This document shows positions 31,140 through 41,580 of a DNA stretch of 64,000 bases, in pieces. The notes beneath the pieces were generated by a model. That model did no database searches. It saw only the letters and a list, made by a program, of their open reading frames with translations, and was not told the DNA's origin. Position 1 is the first letter of the stretch; each line of letters begins with the position of its first letter. Origin of the DNA: Paulinella micropora. Lineage: Eukaryota > Cercozoa > Imbricatea > Euglyphida > Paulinellidae. The stretch is taken from NCBI GenBank assembly GCA_019918135.1, contig WBZZ01001327.1:37501-101500 (forward strand), written 5' to 3'. The translations under genes and the position numbers were made by a program.

Positions 31140-31616
31140 ATGGAATAGGAAAAGACAGGCAAGGAGGCAAAAGGGGACGAGGGGAAGGAGGAAAACGAGG
31201 ACGAGGGAGAGGAGGAGACACCGGAGTTTTGGAGAAATTCATGGGAGGAAGAGACGAAGGAAGGAGGAAAAGGAATGTGGAAAAGGGGTGAGATAAAGAT
31301 AGGAAAGGACATATACAAACGTATGGCTGAGATAACAGAGGAATTCGACACCATGCGGCAGAAGATGGAAAGGATGTTGGTCCAGAAACAGGGGGATATA
31401 TGCCCAGTGGATTTTGAAGCGACAAGACGGAGTTTGGGGAAATTATGCGGTTTAAAGAAAGCAATCGGAAATGCGGCTAGGATGAGGAGAACGAGATATA
31501 TGGTCACACAAGGCTGGAAGGAGGCCAGAGAGGCATGGAAGAAGGAGAAACGAGAAAGAGGAATAGGAGATAGGGAGGATGACAAGCCAAACAAGCGGGC
31601 GAAGAAGGAGGAGTGA
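31140..31616 (+). pseudogene. Element D ORF B, paralogue of ORF A
   Basis: The ATG at 31140 is followed after one codon by TAG and then an open frame to 31616 (about 155 codons), so the TAG looks like a nonsense mutation. The protein has an acidic start, TPEFWRNSWEEETKE, EIKIGKDIYKRMAEITEEF, MRQKMERMLVQ, LGKLCGLKKAIGNAARMRRT and ends NKRAKKEE. It aligns with ORF A along its whole length, which shows a tandem duplication of an ORF together with its upstream motif. Unknown function. Confidence 0.5.
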
Positions 31617-31642
31617 GGGATACTAGACAACATTGCACATGC

Positions 31643-31653
31643 TTCTACGTTAG
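31643..31653 (+). promoter_or_regulatory. TTCTACGTTAG motif, copy 4 (before ORF C)
   Basis: Exact copy, 26 nt after the stop of ORF B and 15 nt before the ATG at 31669. Confidence 0.6.
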
Positions 31654-31668
31654 GACACACGTAAGAGG

Positions 31669-33082
31669 ATGAGCAAACGGGAACTAAGGTTGGAGCTGAC
31701 GGAGGGGGACCAGCAGTGGGGACGGATTAGGGGGATGGAATATAAGGTGGATGAGGAGGCACGACAGTTCGTAGAGGAGATAGGTGAAGAGTGGAGTGAA
31801 CGGATGGAGGCAATTTTGCACACGGAACGGATAACGGGGGATAAAAGGTGATTGCAATTAGGAAACTATGGGGGTTAAGATGGCGGTGGTTTAGGGAGCT
31901 GGAGGGTTTATGGAGACAATTCGCCAAGTCGGAGGAGGCGAGGAACCAATATGTTTTTCTGGCCTTGTTGACGAAGGTGGGGGAGAAGTGGGTAGCGGAA
32001 AGGTTACATACAGCATGGGCTTGTGCCACGGGAAAGGCAGCACATGCCAAGAAATGGTTGCAAACTCTCCAAGGAAGAGAGATGACAGTTGGACACTGTT
32101 CGTCGAACCATTGCGGATGCGAGGAATAATCGAGAGAGTGGAGAATCATGCGCCGGGCAACGATTGGGACAGTGAAGAGACACAGGAGTGGCTTAAACAG
32201 TTGCGGGAGGACAGGGGCCAGTGGACACAAAAGGACAAGAAAGAGAGGGCAGCAGGGAGGACGGATATTGGGTTGGGGAGAGAGGTAACAAGTCACACTC
32301 AAATGGAGGAAATGGTAGTGGATGAGGAGGTGGAAAGGGTAACACAGGAACTGAAGATGGGCGAGGGAGGTGAGGAGGAAGGCGGAAGACGAGGAGATAG
32401 AGGGAGAATTGGTGGTGGAACAAGAGATAAGAGAGGACTCAGATCATGACTCGGGGAGTCAAGTGCTAGCACTGGCCCAGGCATGGGAACAGGGACAGGA
32501 ACAGGCGCAACGTCAGAAGGAGGTGGTGGAGGAGGCGAGATGGGAAATTAAAAGGAGGAGGTGGGAGAAGCGAACGAGTACGATGCCGGCCGAAATGAGG
32601 GAGCCTTGTTGGAAACATTTCAAGGAATCAGAGGAGGCGCGGGACAGTATGCACGAATTCAAGAAGTGGAAAGGAGACTGGGAGACACGATACAGGACGT
32701 TATTCTGTCGGTGGAAACTGCGCTTACGGACACAGTAGCAGAGGCCAAGGCTTGGGAGGCCAAATGGCATGACGAACATCCTGCACAATGGAAACAGTTT
32801 GTGAGTCGGTTGAGGATGAGATGGACGAAGGAACAGACACAGGGGAGTATAGAGGGCAATGAATGGCAGTCGGAGGAGACGAAGGAATGGATGGCGGCCT
32901 TGGGGACGAAAATGGAGATAAGACACATACAGGAATTGGCAATGAAGTGGGAGAAGGAAGCGAAGGAGGAGGAGGAGGAGACAACGGATGAAGAGGGGGA
33001 GGAGAGGTCTAACCGCGAAGGAAGCAGGGGGTCTTGGGACCAACGGGAGACAGCGGAGGAGATGATGGAATGGAAGAGTTAG
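31669..33082 (+). pseudogene. Element D ORF C, internally duplicated, multiple frameshifts
   Basis: ATG at 31669, then frames 31848-32129, 31910-32449, 32370-32738 and 32561-33082 in turn carry the protein-like sequence. Two related halves can be seen. The first has RQFAKSEEARNQYVF, then FVEPLRMRGIIERVE and DSEETQEWLKQL. The second has KHFKESEEARDSMHEF, then FVSRLRMRWTKEQTQ and QSEETKEWMAAL. Both end in Glu-rich segments. So ORF C also arose by duplication and is distinct from A and B. It is highly charged and helical, with no recognised domain. Confidence 0.45.
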
Positions 33083-33157
33083 ATAGAGACGTGCTGGAAC
33101 AGTTCAGTATGTGACGAACGGGAGGGGCAACGGAAGCTAATCAGTGCAAAAAAAAGG

Positions 33158-33174
33158 AGGGGGGGGGGGGGGGG
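33158..33174 (+). repeat. Poly-G tract (17 nt)
   Basis: Seventeen G after AAAAAAAAGGA, between ORF C and the Gag-like ORF of element D. Confidence 0.9.
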
Positions 33175-33326
33175 ACGGATACATAGGAAAGAGGGAGAGA
33201 TGACCCGGAGGGCTAGAGACGGGCAATGCTTGGATATTGCAAGGGATGTGGACAGGATAATGGAGATAATATTGGAAGAGAGACATGTATATATGGGTTT
33301 GGGTTCTATTATTATCAATTTCTCCC

Positions 33327-33337
33327 TTCTACGTTAG
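33327..33337 (+). promoter_or_regulatory. TTCTACGTTAG motif, copy 5 (before Gag-like ORF)
   Basis: Exact copy in the context CCCTTCTACGTTAG, which it shares with copy 1; it ends 9 nt before the ATG at 33347. Confidence 0.6.
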
Positions 33338-33346
33338 TGGCGACGA

Positions 33347-36225
33347 ATGGCGGACGAGGCGCAAGGCGGGGTACCGCCAGCGGTGCTACCGATCAGGTTT
33401 ACGCCACTCAAGAAGGCGGGGCCCTCGCCTATGCGAGTGGACGAAGGGGAGGACAAGGCGGGGGCGGCGCCGGCGGCTCCTATGACGTATGCGCGGAATC
33501 CTCCGATTATGTCCAACCACTTCCTCCAGATGTTGCAGGCGAGCCCGACGGCTATCGAGATTTACTCACAGCTGAGCAGGAACTCGCTCAAAATTTGGAT
33601 GGACGGACCTGATGAAGGGGGAATTAAGGACGACATCGACGCGTGGAACGAGTGGCAGCTACCGGCAGGCAAGCCACACTGGCCGGGGATCAAGGCGGGA
33701 GTGTTGGCCAAAATGGCGGAGGCTTTGGCGGTGGCGGTGGGACACCACAGGGATCAAATTTTCGTCAAAGGCGTTGACAGCTTATATGGTACGGTCTATA
33801 ATGGACGAGGGGGAGGTCATAACCGAAGGAAAAGTGACGGAAATGATGGCGGCTATTGACCGGCTGATCTTGGCAATCCGGCAGCAGGACATCAAAGTCA
33901 CTGCGGCTTTCCACGATTGGAACAAGCGCATGATGCTCAACCCGGTTGATGATTTGGCGTCATGGTTGGAAACGGCAAAGGCGCAATGGGCGGACGAGGT
34001 GAGGAAGGAAGCGGGTTTCTTTACAGAAGCCATGAAGCAGTACAACGACGGCATGGACGCGATGGGACACATCAAGGGACGGGGGGCGACACTCAAGAAG
34101 CTCTTGGACAACGCGGCGAACGGGGCTGCTCTGATGGATGACGCGGTCCGCAAGGCGACGGTGACGGAACTGCGGATGTGGGTGTATCACCTGTCGTTGG
34201 TTAGGGGGTGTGTGGATGGTTGGGTAGCCTGGACTAGGCTTCGGCTGAAATTAATGGAGGAACTGGAGGCGGCGTCACCGGAAAAGAAAAAGAAAAAGAA
34301 AAAGGAAAAGAAGAAGAAGAGTAAGAAGAAGAAAAGCGGCTCGGAAGGCTCGGAGTCGGATGAGGATTCAAAGGAGGAGGGATCGGAGGATGACGAGAAG
34401 AATCGCTCGGGTTGGGCGAGTAGTACAACCAGGAGTTCGGTCCAAGGATGGGAAAAAAGGGAAAGATAATAAAAGAGTTGAAGCGGAGCTGGCAAGGCAG
34501 GGTACGATCAAATCGACCAAAGCCTAGGGGACGACAGGCGATATATGAACATGATGCGGCAATTTGCGGTACAGTTCAAGAAACAGCTGCGCGGGGCGCA
34601 GAGTGGCAACGATCTGGAATCCATTTGCTTCGTCTTGGCGGACGTCTTGGGAACTGCGGGGGCTAACTCGGGGTTGTCGAACCAGGCGACGTGGGAGGAA
34701 GTCTTCGACAAGGAAGTCAAGGGCAATACGGCGAGATGGCACTGGCATCAACAGCATCTTTATTGCCTTGACGTCTTCGTGATCCATCGTCCAAGCCACC
34801 GGGTTGGTTTTGCCTTGCGGTGTCTGCCATTTTTTCTTGTTTTCGTCGGGTAGCGTCGGCAGTCTCAAGCCCGCGGTCAGCATCTCCGTTACCACGTTCT
34901 TGGTCGCCTGTTGTCTCCATAAGCCATGCCCCAAGATTAGCGGGTACACCTTCCGCTCGCGTTGATCAAACACGCGTCCATGACTGCTTGGAATAAGGCC
35001 GGTAGAGGCACGCGGGCCCTGACCTTATCCTGGATCACTCCCCGAACCGTTTCCAATTCCTCATCCGCATCGGTGAGTGCCACAAACCCAAAGACCGTGC
35101 CGAAGACATATGGATCCAGCGATTCTGGCGACGATGCCAAAGGCACCAATGCGGCAGCAACAAGGAGGACGGCAGACTGGTGGGGGCGGCGGTGGTACAA
35201 GGGGCGGCGGTAATACAAGGGGCCAGCAGGGCGGGGGCAGACCACAACGTGACACGGGGGACTTCGGCGGAGGGAGGACGAGGCCGGGGTCCAACAGGGA
35301 AGATCGGCGCCCGCACCCATATGCTCGGCCGGCGGAGGTAAACGCGGCACATGGAGCGGGTGGATTCAGGCAGAAAGGATCCGGACCAGACGTGATGGAC
35401 CCGTCCTTTTACACGAATGCGGCGAGGAATCGGGAGTTGAGGCCGAACGAGGCGAGATATCCCCCGGACGACCGATTCAGCAATGCACCGGGAGTTCCGA
35501 AATATGAGCGACGGGCATTGAAGGGAAACAGCCATTGGCGCAAATCGTGTTATTGGCAAATTGGGATATGGTTCTTACGCCTATGGGGCGAATGCTGCAT
35601 ACACGATGACGACACCCTGTATCACGACAACATGAATAAAATCTCGCGGGAGGAGCAGAACGCAGCTATACGGGAATTGAAGGAGGCAATTCGCCATGGC
35701 ATGTGGCAGCTCGGGGGATTGGAAGACCTGCTTAACCGGGACGAACTGGACGAGTTGCAACGGTTCAACACCGCGAACATCCAGAAATACGGGTGGAAGC
35801 GGAAGGATCGAGGATCATACTTGTCAGCGGCAGGACTACGGCAACGAGGCGGTGGTAGCGGAGGACGTGGCGGGGATCGAGGAAGAGGTCGAGGGGGCAC
35901 ACAACGTTCGGCGGCAACAGGGCCGGGGATGGCATCAGAGGTACAGGAAAAGAGAGAGAAGGTGGAAGAGAAGGGAGGAAAAGGGAGTGAAGGGAGTAAA
36001 GGAACAGGCAACAGTTTCCCGTATGTGCACCCGGATCGACAGGCATTGATGTCAGGGGCGACGGCGGGTTTACCGGAGCGACAGGGAGCGGCGGGAGGGG
36101 GCACACCCACGCCATCGGGTAGGGTAATATCCGTGGAGGAAATGGAACAAAAACATGAACGGAAACATGGCATATTTGAACAGGAACGCGCCAAGGGAGG
36201 AAGAGGCGCGACCGCGACGGCGTGA
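33347..36225 (+). pseudogene. Gag-like ORF of element D, copy 1 (frameshifts and internal inversion)
   Basis: ATG at 33347 after the motif. Comparison with the inverted copy (46963-49740) restores the layout: a helical N-terminal half (SNHFLQMLQASPTAIEIYSQ, then IRQQDIKVTAAFHDWNKRMM), a Lys-rich tract near 34280 followed by a Ser/Glu/Asp-rich segment, a second ordered part, then an RGG-rich tract near 35850-35910 (GGRGGDRGRGRGGTQR). An RGG-type RNA-binding tail in place of a CCHC knuckle, followed in copy 2 by a protease ORF, is why I call it Gag-like. Copy 1 has a 1-nt insertion near 33766, a 1-nt loss near 34465 and an inverted block at 34745-35110. Stop at 36223-36225. Confidence 0.55.
34745..35110 (-). 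other. Inverted ~365-bp segment inside the Gag-like ORF of copy 1
   Basis: From TCAACAGC (34745) to AAGACATA (about 35108) the plus strand matches the plus strand of 48070-48440, whereas the flanks match that copy in reverse complement. In copy 2 the corresponding coding (minus strand, ending TLLMDPAILAKMP) is continuous. So this block flipped in copy 1, with loss of about 18 nt at the left breakpoint; TGGAT occurs at both breakpoints of the uninverted order. Confidence 0.8.
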
Positions 36226-36262
36226 GGATAAACGTGATCACGGGGGAAGGCAAAACAGGTGT

Positions 36263-36552
36263 TGTCAATTGGACTGCCCGGGACAGTCAATAATGCCAAT
36301 GTTAACTGGAAGGACTTAATACATCATTTACCAGTCATAATTATAACTACGTAACTTGGTCATCTAAGTTAGTCAGTTTTGTGACGTGGCAGCTTCTGTG
36401 TGACGTGGCAGACTCTCCCGCGGTTAGTTCAGTTCTCTTACTTATACGAGTTATTAAAGTGCGTTTCCTTACTGCGAGACAGTCTTGCTAGAGTAGCCCG
36501 GAGTGATCCTGAAAGAGATCTGTAAAGGTTCCCGATGGCGAGTCTCTCAAAG
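36263..36552 (+). repeat. 5' LTR/leader repeat of the copia element
   Basis: It begins TGTCAATTGGAC and is nearly identical to 41630-41925 (same TGACGTGGCAG pairs, same TTACTTATACGAG). Its end includes ATGGCGAGTCTCTCAAAG, the likely start of Gag (MASLSK, ATG 36535). Compared with the 3' copy, the first ~48 bp after the polypurine tract are absent here, so the 5' LTR looks truncated at 36263. Confidence 0.75.
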
Positions 36553-37557
36553 GTCATAAGCCTTGGAACCGAGAAGACTATGGGTTAAAGCAAGAGTACA
36601 TCCCGCAGTTGGATGGTACCACTCGGAACTATTCCGACTTCCGTTACAAGATAGAGAACTATGCCAAGGGCATCAGTGCCTGGCATGGGGAGTGCGTAGC
36701 GCTGGCGTTCCAAAGACCCAGCTAAAGCTAAGGTTAAATATCCCTACGATCCTGCGAAAGCAATGGAAGTAGAGGAAAGGGAGTTGCCAGAAGAGCCAGA
36801 GTCAGAGGACACCCCTGACTCCGACCCAGAAGATGAAGGAAGCCAGTCAGACAGCGGTAGACAGAGACCCAAAACGAAGAAGGATGACAGCAAGACAACC
36901 GCAGAAGACAAACCGAACGATTGGGCAAGGATGTCAGAAGAACAGAAGAAGCAGTGGAAAGATAAGAGAGCTAAGAGACTGACGCGAGAGAAAAGAAAAC
37001 AGTCCAAACGAGCTCACACATTGAGAGTAAGAGGCATACAGAAGGAGAAGAAGCATTATGAACGCATGCGAACTTTACAACTCATTCTGTCTGTTGCCTT
37101 TTCTCACCCTGTTGTTGTTCGATATCTGCGCATTAAAACAGTGAAGGACCGATAGAACTAATAGAGGCAGTTAGGGCAAAGTTCGGTTCAATATCCGGGG
37201 TCAGCAAAAATATCAAAGCACAAATTTTCGAGGACATGTACCCCAAACCCGGACAGAATGTGGATGCATGGTTAAATGACTACATCGCCATGAAAGGAGA
37301 GGTTGAGAGTCATAGAACACACCCATTTGATGAGGATGACCTTAGAAGAAGCCTGCTTGCTAAGCTCGCAAGACACCCCGCGTATGGAGAGAGTCAAAGC
37401 ACTTCACTACAACCTACCACCTAACCTAAGACCCAAATTTGACGACTTAGTCGATAGTGCGAGAGGCACATGGGCATTGTGGAGAAAGGACAAGTGGAAG
37501 GAAGAAGAGAAGAGAGAGAGAGAGAGAACAAGAGCACGAGGCAGCTGAAGAAGGAGA
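36535..37557 (+). pseudogene. Copia Gag, N-terminal and middle part, frameshifted
   Basis: ATG at 36535 gives MASLSKVISLGTEK. In a neighbouring frame the sequence goes on EYIPQLDGTTRNYSDFRYKI, which is the usual P-x-L-x-G-x-N-Y-x-x-W/F start of copia Gag. Later fragments are an acidic region (36763-36960), IELIEAVRAKFGSISGVSKN with IFEDMYPKPGQNVDAWLNDY (from about 37155), and ALHYNLPPNLRPKFDDLVD (37400-37460), as in the gag-polypeptide-of-copia domain. At least four frame changes are needed. Confidence 0.7.
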
Positions 37558-38201
37558 CAAACCTCATGCTAGATGATCAGGAAGATGAAGGGGATGGGGG
37601 TAAGGGCAAGTGCAGAAAGCTTAAGAAGAAGGAGGAATGGTGGCTGAAAGTTACGTGTTTCGCGTGTGACAAGAAAGGTCATACGAAGAAGTATTGCCCG
37701 GACACTAAGGCCAAGAAACAAAACCAAGAGAGAGATGATAAACTCAAGCAAGACAAGGGCAAGAGAAGGGGAAAGACACACAACAAGAAGAACAAGCCTA
37801 AGAAGGATATAGCTCTACTGAGAGAGGAGGAAGAAGAAGAAAAAGAAGAGTCAGACGAAAACGCATTACTCATTATTATGGGGGGAAGTGAGTCAGGAGA
37901 AAATGACGACGAAGAGGAGCCTGAAAGATCAGGGAGAGGGAATGCCGAGGCTGGGGAACCCCAGTCTGTGCCAGGTGTTCAACAAAGTGGGGCCCGAAGG
38001 GAGGACGTCGAGTCTGGGGAACCCCAGACCGAGCCAGGTGTTCGTTCCCCACAGGCAGAACGTAAGAGAGTTAGGAGTCCTAAACCCAGTTTAGCCCCTC
38101 TACCCTCACTAAACAAAACTACTAAAACCTCAGGCCACAAACATCCAAAGCACCCCCAAAGCATCAAGCGTCTGACACCTCAACCCCTCCACTCAGGCTA
38201 G
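37470..38201 (+). pseudogene. Copia nucleocapsid with CCHC zinc knuckle
   Basis: The frame contains CFACDKKGHTKKYC (37656-37697), a C-x2-C-x4-H-x4-C knuckle that binds RNA, embedded in Lys/Glu-rich sequence. Downstream a ~60-bp direct repeat encodes two copies of a SGEPQ(S/T)(V/E)PGV segment (37950-38045). The frame ends at 38201 before the protease region. Confidence 0.75.
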
Positions 38202-38775
38202 CTATAGCCGAGAGAGGCCCCGTTCTCTGAAGTGTCATGGGGAAAACAAAAGGAATACCCCTTGTCAGATTTCGCTTGAACAGGCCTAATGCCGTGCAAG
38301 CTTCGCGTATGGTTTTCGCGGAATACTGCGGATAATATATTATCACGCTAAAAATCAGGACCCAGAGTACCCTTTACTTGATCTATCTGTCAGCCCCAGC
38401 CTCCGACCCCCCAAATCACCTTATTATCCAGACGAGAGAGGTTTAGTAGCTGATGCGAAAGCGAGAGGGTTAGTGATACCACACAATCTCACTGCCACTT
38501 TCACTGAACATTCTCCACAGAGGGTAAGAGAGAGGGAGAAGAATAAGACGAGAGGGGAAGTGAGGGGGAGTCAGGTCCAGGGAACAGCACCGCAAACACC
38601 CACATCCACCACATCGACACCTCACACCAGACCACAAGCACGCACATGCGACACGCCAAGACAGAGTGAGGGTGGCGATGAGGAAGAAGATGAAGAAGAG
38701 ATAGATGAGTATGATCCTGACAATAATTCTTGATGTTCAGATGAAATAAGACATGATGATGCCAAGGCAGCATGT

Positions 38776-39714
38776 ATGGATGATTCTGACATTGACACGG
38801 AGTATCTGCAATTCACGCGAAAAGGGAATGTTCGGAAATACATACAGAAGCATAAGAAGGAGACTCACGATGTGAGTGGGAGTCCGGCATCTGCCGGACT
38901 GCCCAGTGTTGTTGCAGGGACCGGGGAGTCCAAGAGGGAACGGCGGGGAGGCACTGCTGCAACCTCAACACCACAACCAGGTCCAACACCACAAGCTCAG
39001 CCACACATCAACACACCACCCATCATTATGTTCAAAGACATAGCACAGCTCGCTCAACAACTCACCACAACATGCATCAGAGAAAGCAATGGTGAGGTGA
39101 AGAGAGTGAGTGAGGGGAAGTTAGTGCTACACGAGTTCTTGACAGATGTGGTAAGAGCGATAGAGAGAGTGTATATTGCACACGCAGTTAGTACGACATT
39201 ATCCCCACCAACACAAACCCAAGACACCCACACCACTCAGCCACCAACACCATCAAAACACAAAGACAGCAGACAGAACTATGCATTAGTGCTAGATGGG
39301 GAAGGTGGGCGAGATAGGAAAATCACGATAGTTCAGGACAGTGGGTCTTTTAGGGACATAGCCTGCAATCCCGAAATATTACATGACATCAAGTCAGTAC
39401 CCCCTATTAAGCTAGTAACAGGTAACGGAGAGTGCGAGATAGGGCAGGAGGGGACAGCAAGGGTAACACGCATCAACGGACACGGTAAACCGGTTACGGT
39501 GTCAAGGCCTATGCTACTTGACACTAGGTTACCCGTGAATATTGCGTCGACCGGCAGGATGGATCACATCCATCATCGGTCTGTCGTTCATCAGAATGGA
39601 CGGTTACTTATTCTAAAACACCCCGTAAGGATTGAGGAGAGAGACGTGCTAGTAAGAGGCAGACTCATGTCAACCCTCCTTTACAGGTGGGATGACGAGT
39701 TTGACACTCCATGA
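38776..39714 (+). pseudogene. Copia protease region
   Basis: A Thr/Pro-rich first half leads to IVQDSGSFRDIACNPEILHD. The D-S-G-S triad with the following I-x-x-N matches the copia aspartic protease signature (D-S-G-x-x-x-H-I/M). VTGNGECEIGQEGTARV and RLPVNIASTGRMD fit the rest of the fold and the link to the GAG-pre-integrase domain. Stop at 39712-39714. Frames upstream (38200-38770) are broken. Confidence 0.75.
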
Positions 39715-39904
39715 GACATCAACGACCGTTACGAGCCTCCACACAAGCAAAGTAGAGAGGTAGTGGGGTGAAAGTGGAGGGAAACCCCAAGAGAGAGAGA
39801 GAGAGAGAGACGAGTGTAAACAGTCAGAAGGCAAAACGGGGGAGGTAACGCTGTGTGCGTCTTATCCCCGCAAGCCAGGTTCAATCAGGAAGGTAGATAT
39901 AGAA

Positions 39905-40801
39905 TTGTTCCACTATGCTTGTGGACACTATAGCGTTAAGAAGATGAGAGCTTTGGCGAATGCATTAGGCATAAAGCTAGTAGGAGACGAGAAGAAAGTA
40001 GAGTACTGTGAAGCCTGCATGATAGGTAAGGCGAAGCAGTTGCCTAGGTTTAAGGTCAATAGGATAGAGAGAGCTAGTAAGCCAGGAGTAGTACTGCACA
40101 TAGACACCGGGACGTGGTCAGCACGTTCAATACACGGGAAGAAACATAAATTTTCGGTTACGGATGATTACTCGTTGTTTATTAAAGATTATTATCTTTC
40201 GCATAAGAACGAATTTATTGACTGCATTAAGCAGGCGGTAGCATTTTACGAGAGACAGACAGGAAATAGAGTTAGAGAGATAAGGTGTGATCACGAGTTT
40301 GACATCCCGAAAGAAGTGATAGAGTGGTGGAAGCCGAGGCAGTTTATATGGAAGACCTCAGCAACGGGGGACAAGGACGGAAACCCCATAGCTGAGAAAG
40401 CTAATAATATAACGGCAGGAGCCGCAAGGGCTATGCGGTATCATGCCCATCTGCCCATTTCATTTTGGGCAGAAAAGGAGCATTCTGCCACCACCCTCCA
40501 CAACATCTTGCCCGCCACTCATGGGCCAAGAAAAGGGATTTCCCCATATGAGCAGCTTTTAGGCAGAAAGCCTTTCCTAACCCACCTCAGACCAATAGGA
40601 TGCATGGGAGTTATGTACACAGGTAAAGGTAGAAAAGGTCAGTTTAGAGGAAAGAAGGTCATGCTAGTAGGGTATGACTTGTTTAGGGAGTTATACAGAG
40701 TGTGGGACGGTAGGAAGGTGATAGCAGGAGTTAGAAACGTGCGGTTTAATCCGTACATGATAGGTAAGGAAGCACACCCAGATAGGACAGAGACAGAGTA
40801 G
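39905..40801 (+). CDS. Copia integrase (298 aa)
   Basis: It opens with the GAG-pre-integrase HHCC finger: LFHYACGHYSVKKM, then YCEACMIGKAKQLPR. The catalytic core has VLHIDTGTWSA (Asp), IRCDHEFDIPKEVIEWWK (Asp, N-x-G-x-E-F variant) and NPIAEKANNI (Glu, usually G-V/I-A-E-R-x-N), then the typical LPISFWAEKEHSATTLHN and SPYEQLLGRKPFLTHLRPIG. The three DDE residues are present. The stop is at 40799-40801, exactly where the deletion joins RNase H sequence. Confidence 0.85.
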   Translation: MFHYACGHYSVKKMRALANALGIKLVGDEKKVEYCEACMIGKAKQLPRFKVNRIERASKPGVVLHIDTGTWSARSIHGKKHKFSVTDDYSLFIKDYYLSHKNEFIDCIKQAVAFYERQTGNRVREIRCDHEFDIPKEVIEWWKPRQFIWKTSATGDKDGNPIAEKANNITAGAARAMRYHAHLPISFWAEKEHSATTLHNILPATHGPRKGISPYEQLLGRKPFLTHLRPIGCMGVMYTGKGRKGQFRGKKVMLVGYDLFRELYRVWDGRKVIAGVRNVRFNPYMIGKEAHPDRTETE

Positions 40802-40802
40802 G

Positions 40803-41162
40803 ATAGCCCTTAGTTCAAATGATGCTGAAATATTTGCAGCAGCAGAATGTATTAGAGAGGGTCTAGCTGTAGGTCATGTTAGACAGGAACTCGGAATTCC
40901 GCAAAAAGGTCCGGTTGAATTATTTGAGGATAATACCCAAACAATTTTCACAGGTGAACGGGGATTATCCGGACCACGCACCAAACATATACCTCTCGAA
41001 CTACATTTCATACATCATTCACAGAGAGATGGTGAGATAAAGTTTATTAAAGTCAGTACTAAGAAACAAATAGGTGATTTACTCACCAAACCATTACCTC
41101 GTGATCAGTTCATGTATCTATTAAACAAATTCACGGTCATCATTCCGGAATCCCCGGAATGA
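40803..41162 (+). pseudogene. Copia RNase H C-terminal part
   Basis: The frame reads IALSSNDAEIFAAAECIREG (S-S-x-E-A/E-E-Y/F-x-A), then VELFEDNTQTIFTGERG (D-N-x-x-A/T), RTKHIPLELHFIHHSQRDGE and KKQIGDLLTKPLPRDQF (the A-D-x-x-T-K-P-L box). It lies 1 nt after the integrase stop and in a different frame, so all RT motifs (including the YVDD-type box) are deleted. Confidence 0.85.
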
Positions 41163-41569
41163 TCGCAGGTGTTTCACCGATGTTTTGTGTTTTGTTTTTC
41201 TTTGTGTTTTCTTTTGTGCGAGTGTGTCCTCTCCTATAGGTGTTGATCTGTGCGCCAGTGGCGATCGGATCGTAGGATCGAGGCCGTTGGTGGCGGGCCT
41301 TTGGAGGCTTGCCGGGACTCGGGTGGCGGGTGGCGACCCCCACCAGATATTTTCGGCGACCGGTGGCAGCGGAGACTGGACAACTTACCTTCTACGCAAA
41401 GAACTGATCGCTTACTTTCTTTTTACTTTTTTCACACACCTCTACTATATTCATATATATAATTTTTCTAGACTTCTGATACCCCTTACGGGAAGCGCTT
41501 GCAAATTTTTCATTTGCTTAAGAACAATAAGATACTTATGACGGATAGTTATAGCATTGACAAATAACT
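41163..41569. other. Copia 3' non-coding part
   Basis: It begins with a palindromic ATTCCGGAATCCCCGGAAT overlapping the end of RNase H. No supported ORF. Confidence 0.5.
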
Positions 41570-41578
41570 AAGGGGGAG
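41570..41578 (+). promoter_or_regulatory. Polypurine tract of the copia element
   Basis: AAGGGGGAG directly before GCGTTGGTCATAG. This places the true 3' LTR start near 41580, about 48 bp upstream of the point where similarity to the 5' repeat begins. Confidence 0.65.
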
Positions 41579-41580
41579 CG

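Larger units (their letters stand above)
29190..36262 (+). mobile_element. Multi-ORF retroelement D, copy 1 (Gag-like last ORF)
   Basis: A TATA-like TATATAA at 29244 begins a region whose coding strand is purine-rich. It contains a long leader, ORF A (30603), ORF B (31140), ORF C (31669) and a Gag-like ORF (33347-36225). Each ORF is preceded at 6-15 nt by TTCTACGTTAG or a one-base variant. The Gag-like ORF is shared with an inverted copy at 45.56-49.76 kb, where it is followed by a retropepsin-like ORF. Copy 1 ends abruptly at 36262 against copia sequence. No RT is seen in either copy, so the class is open: an LTR element missing pol, or a non-autonomous element. Confidence 0.55.

Noticed and set aside
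31130..33043. Minus-strand Ser/Pro/Leu-rich ORFs across element D
   Set aside because: They arise from the purine-rich coding strand read in reverse; paralogy between ORFs A and B and within C supports the plus strand.
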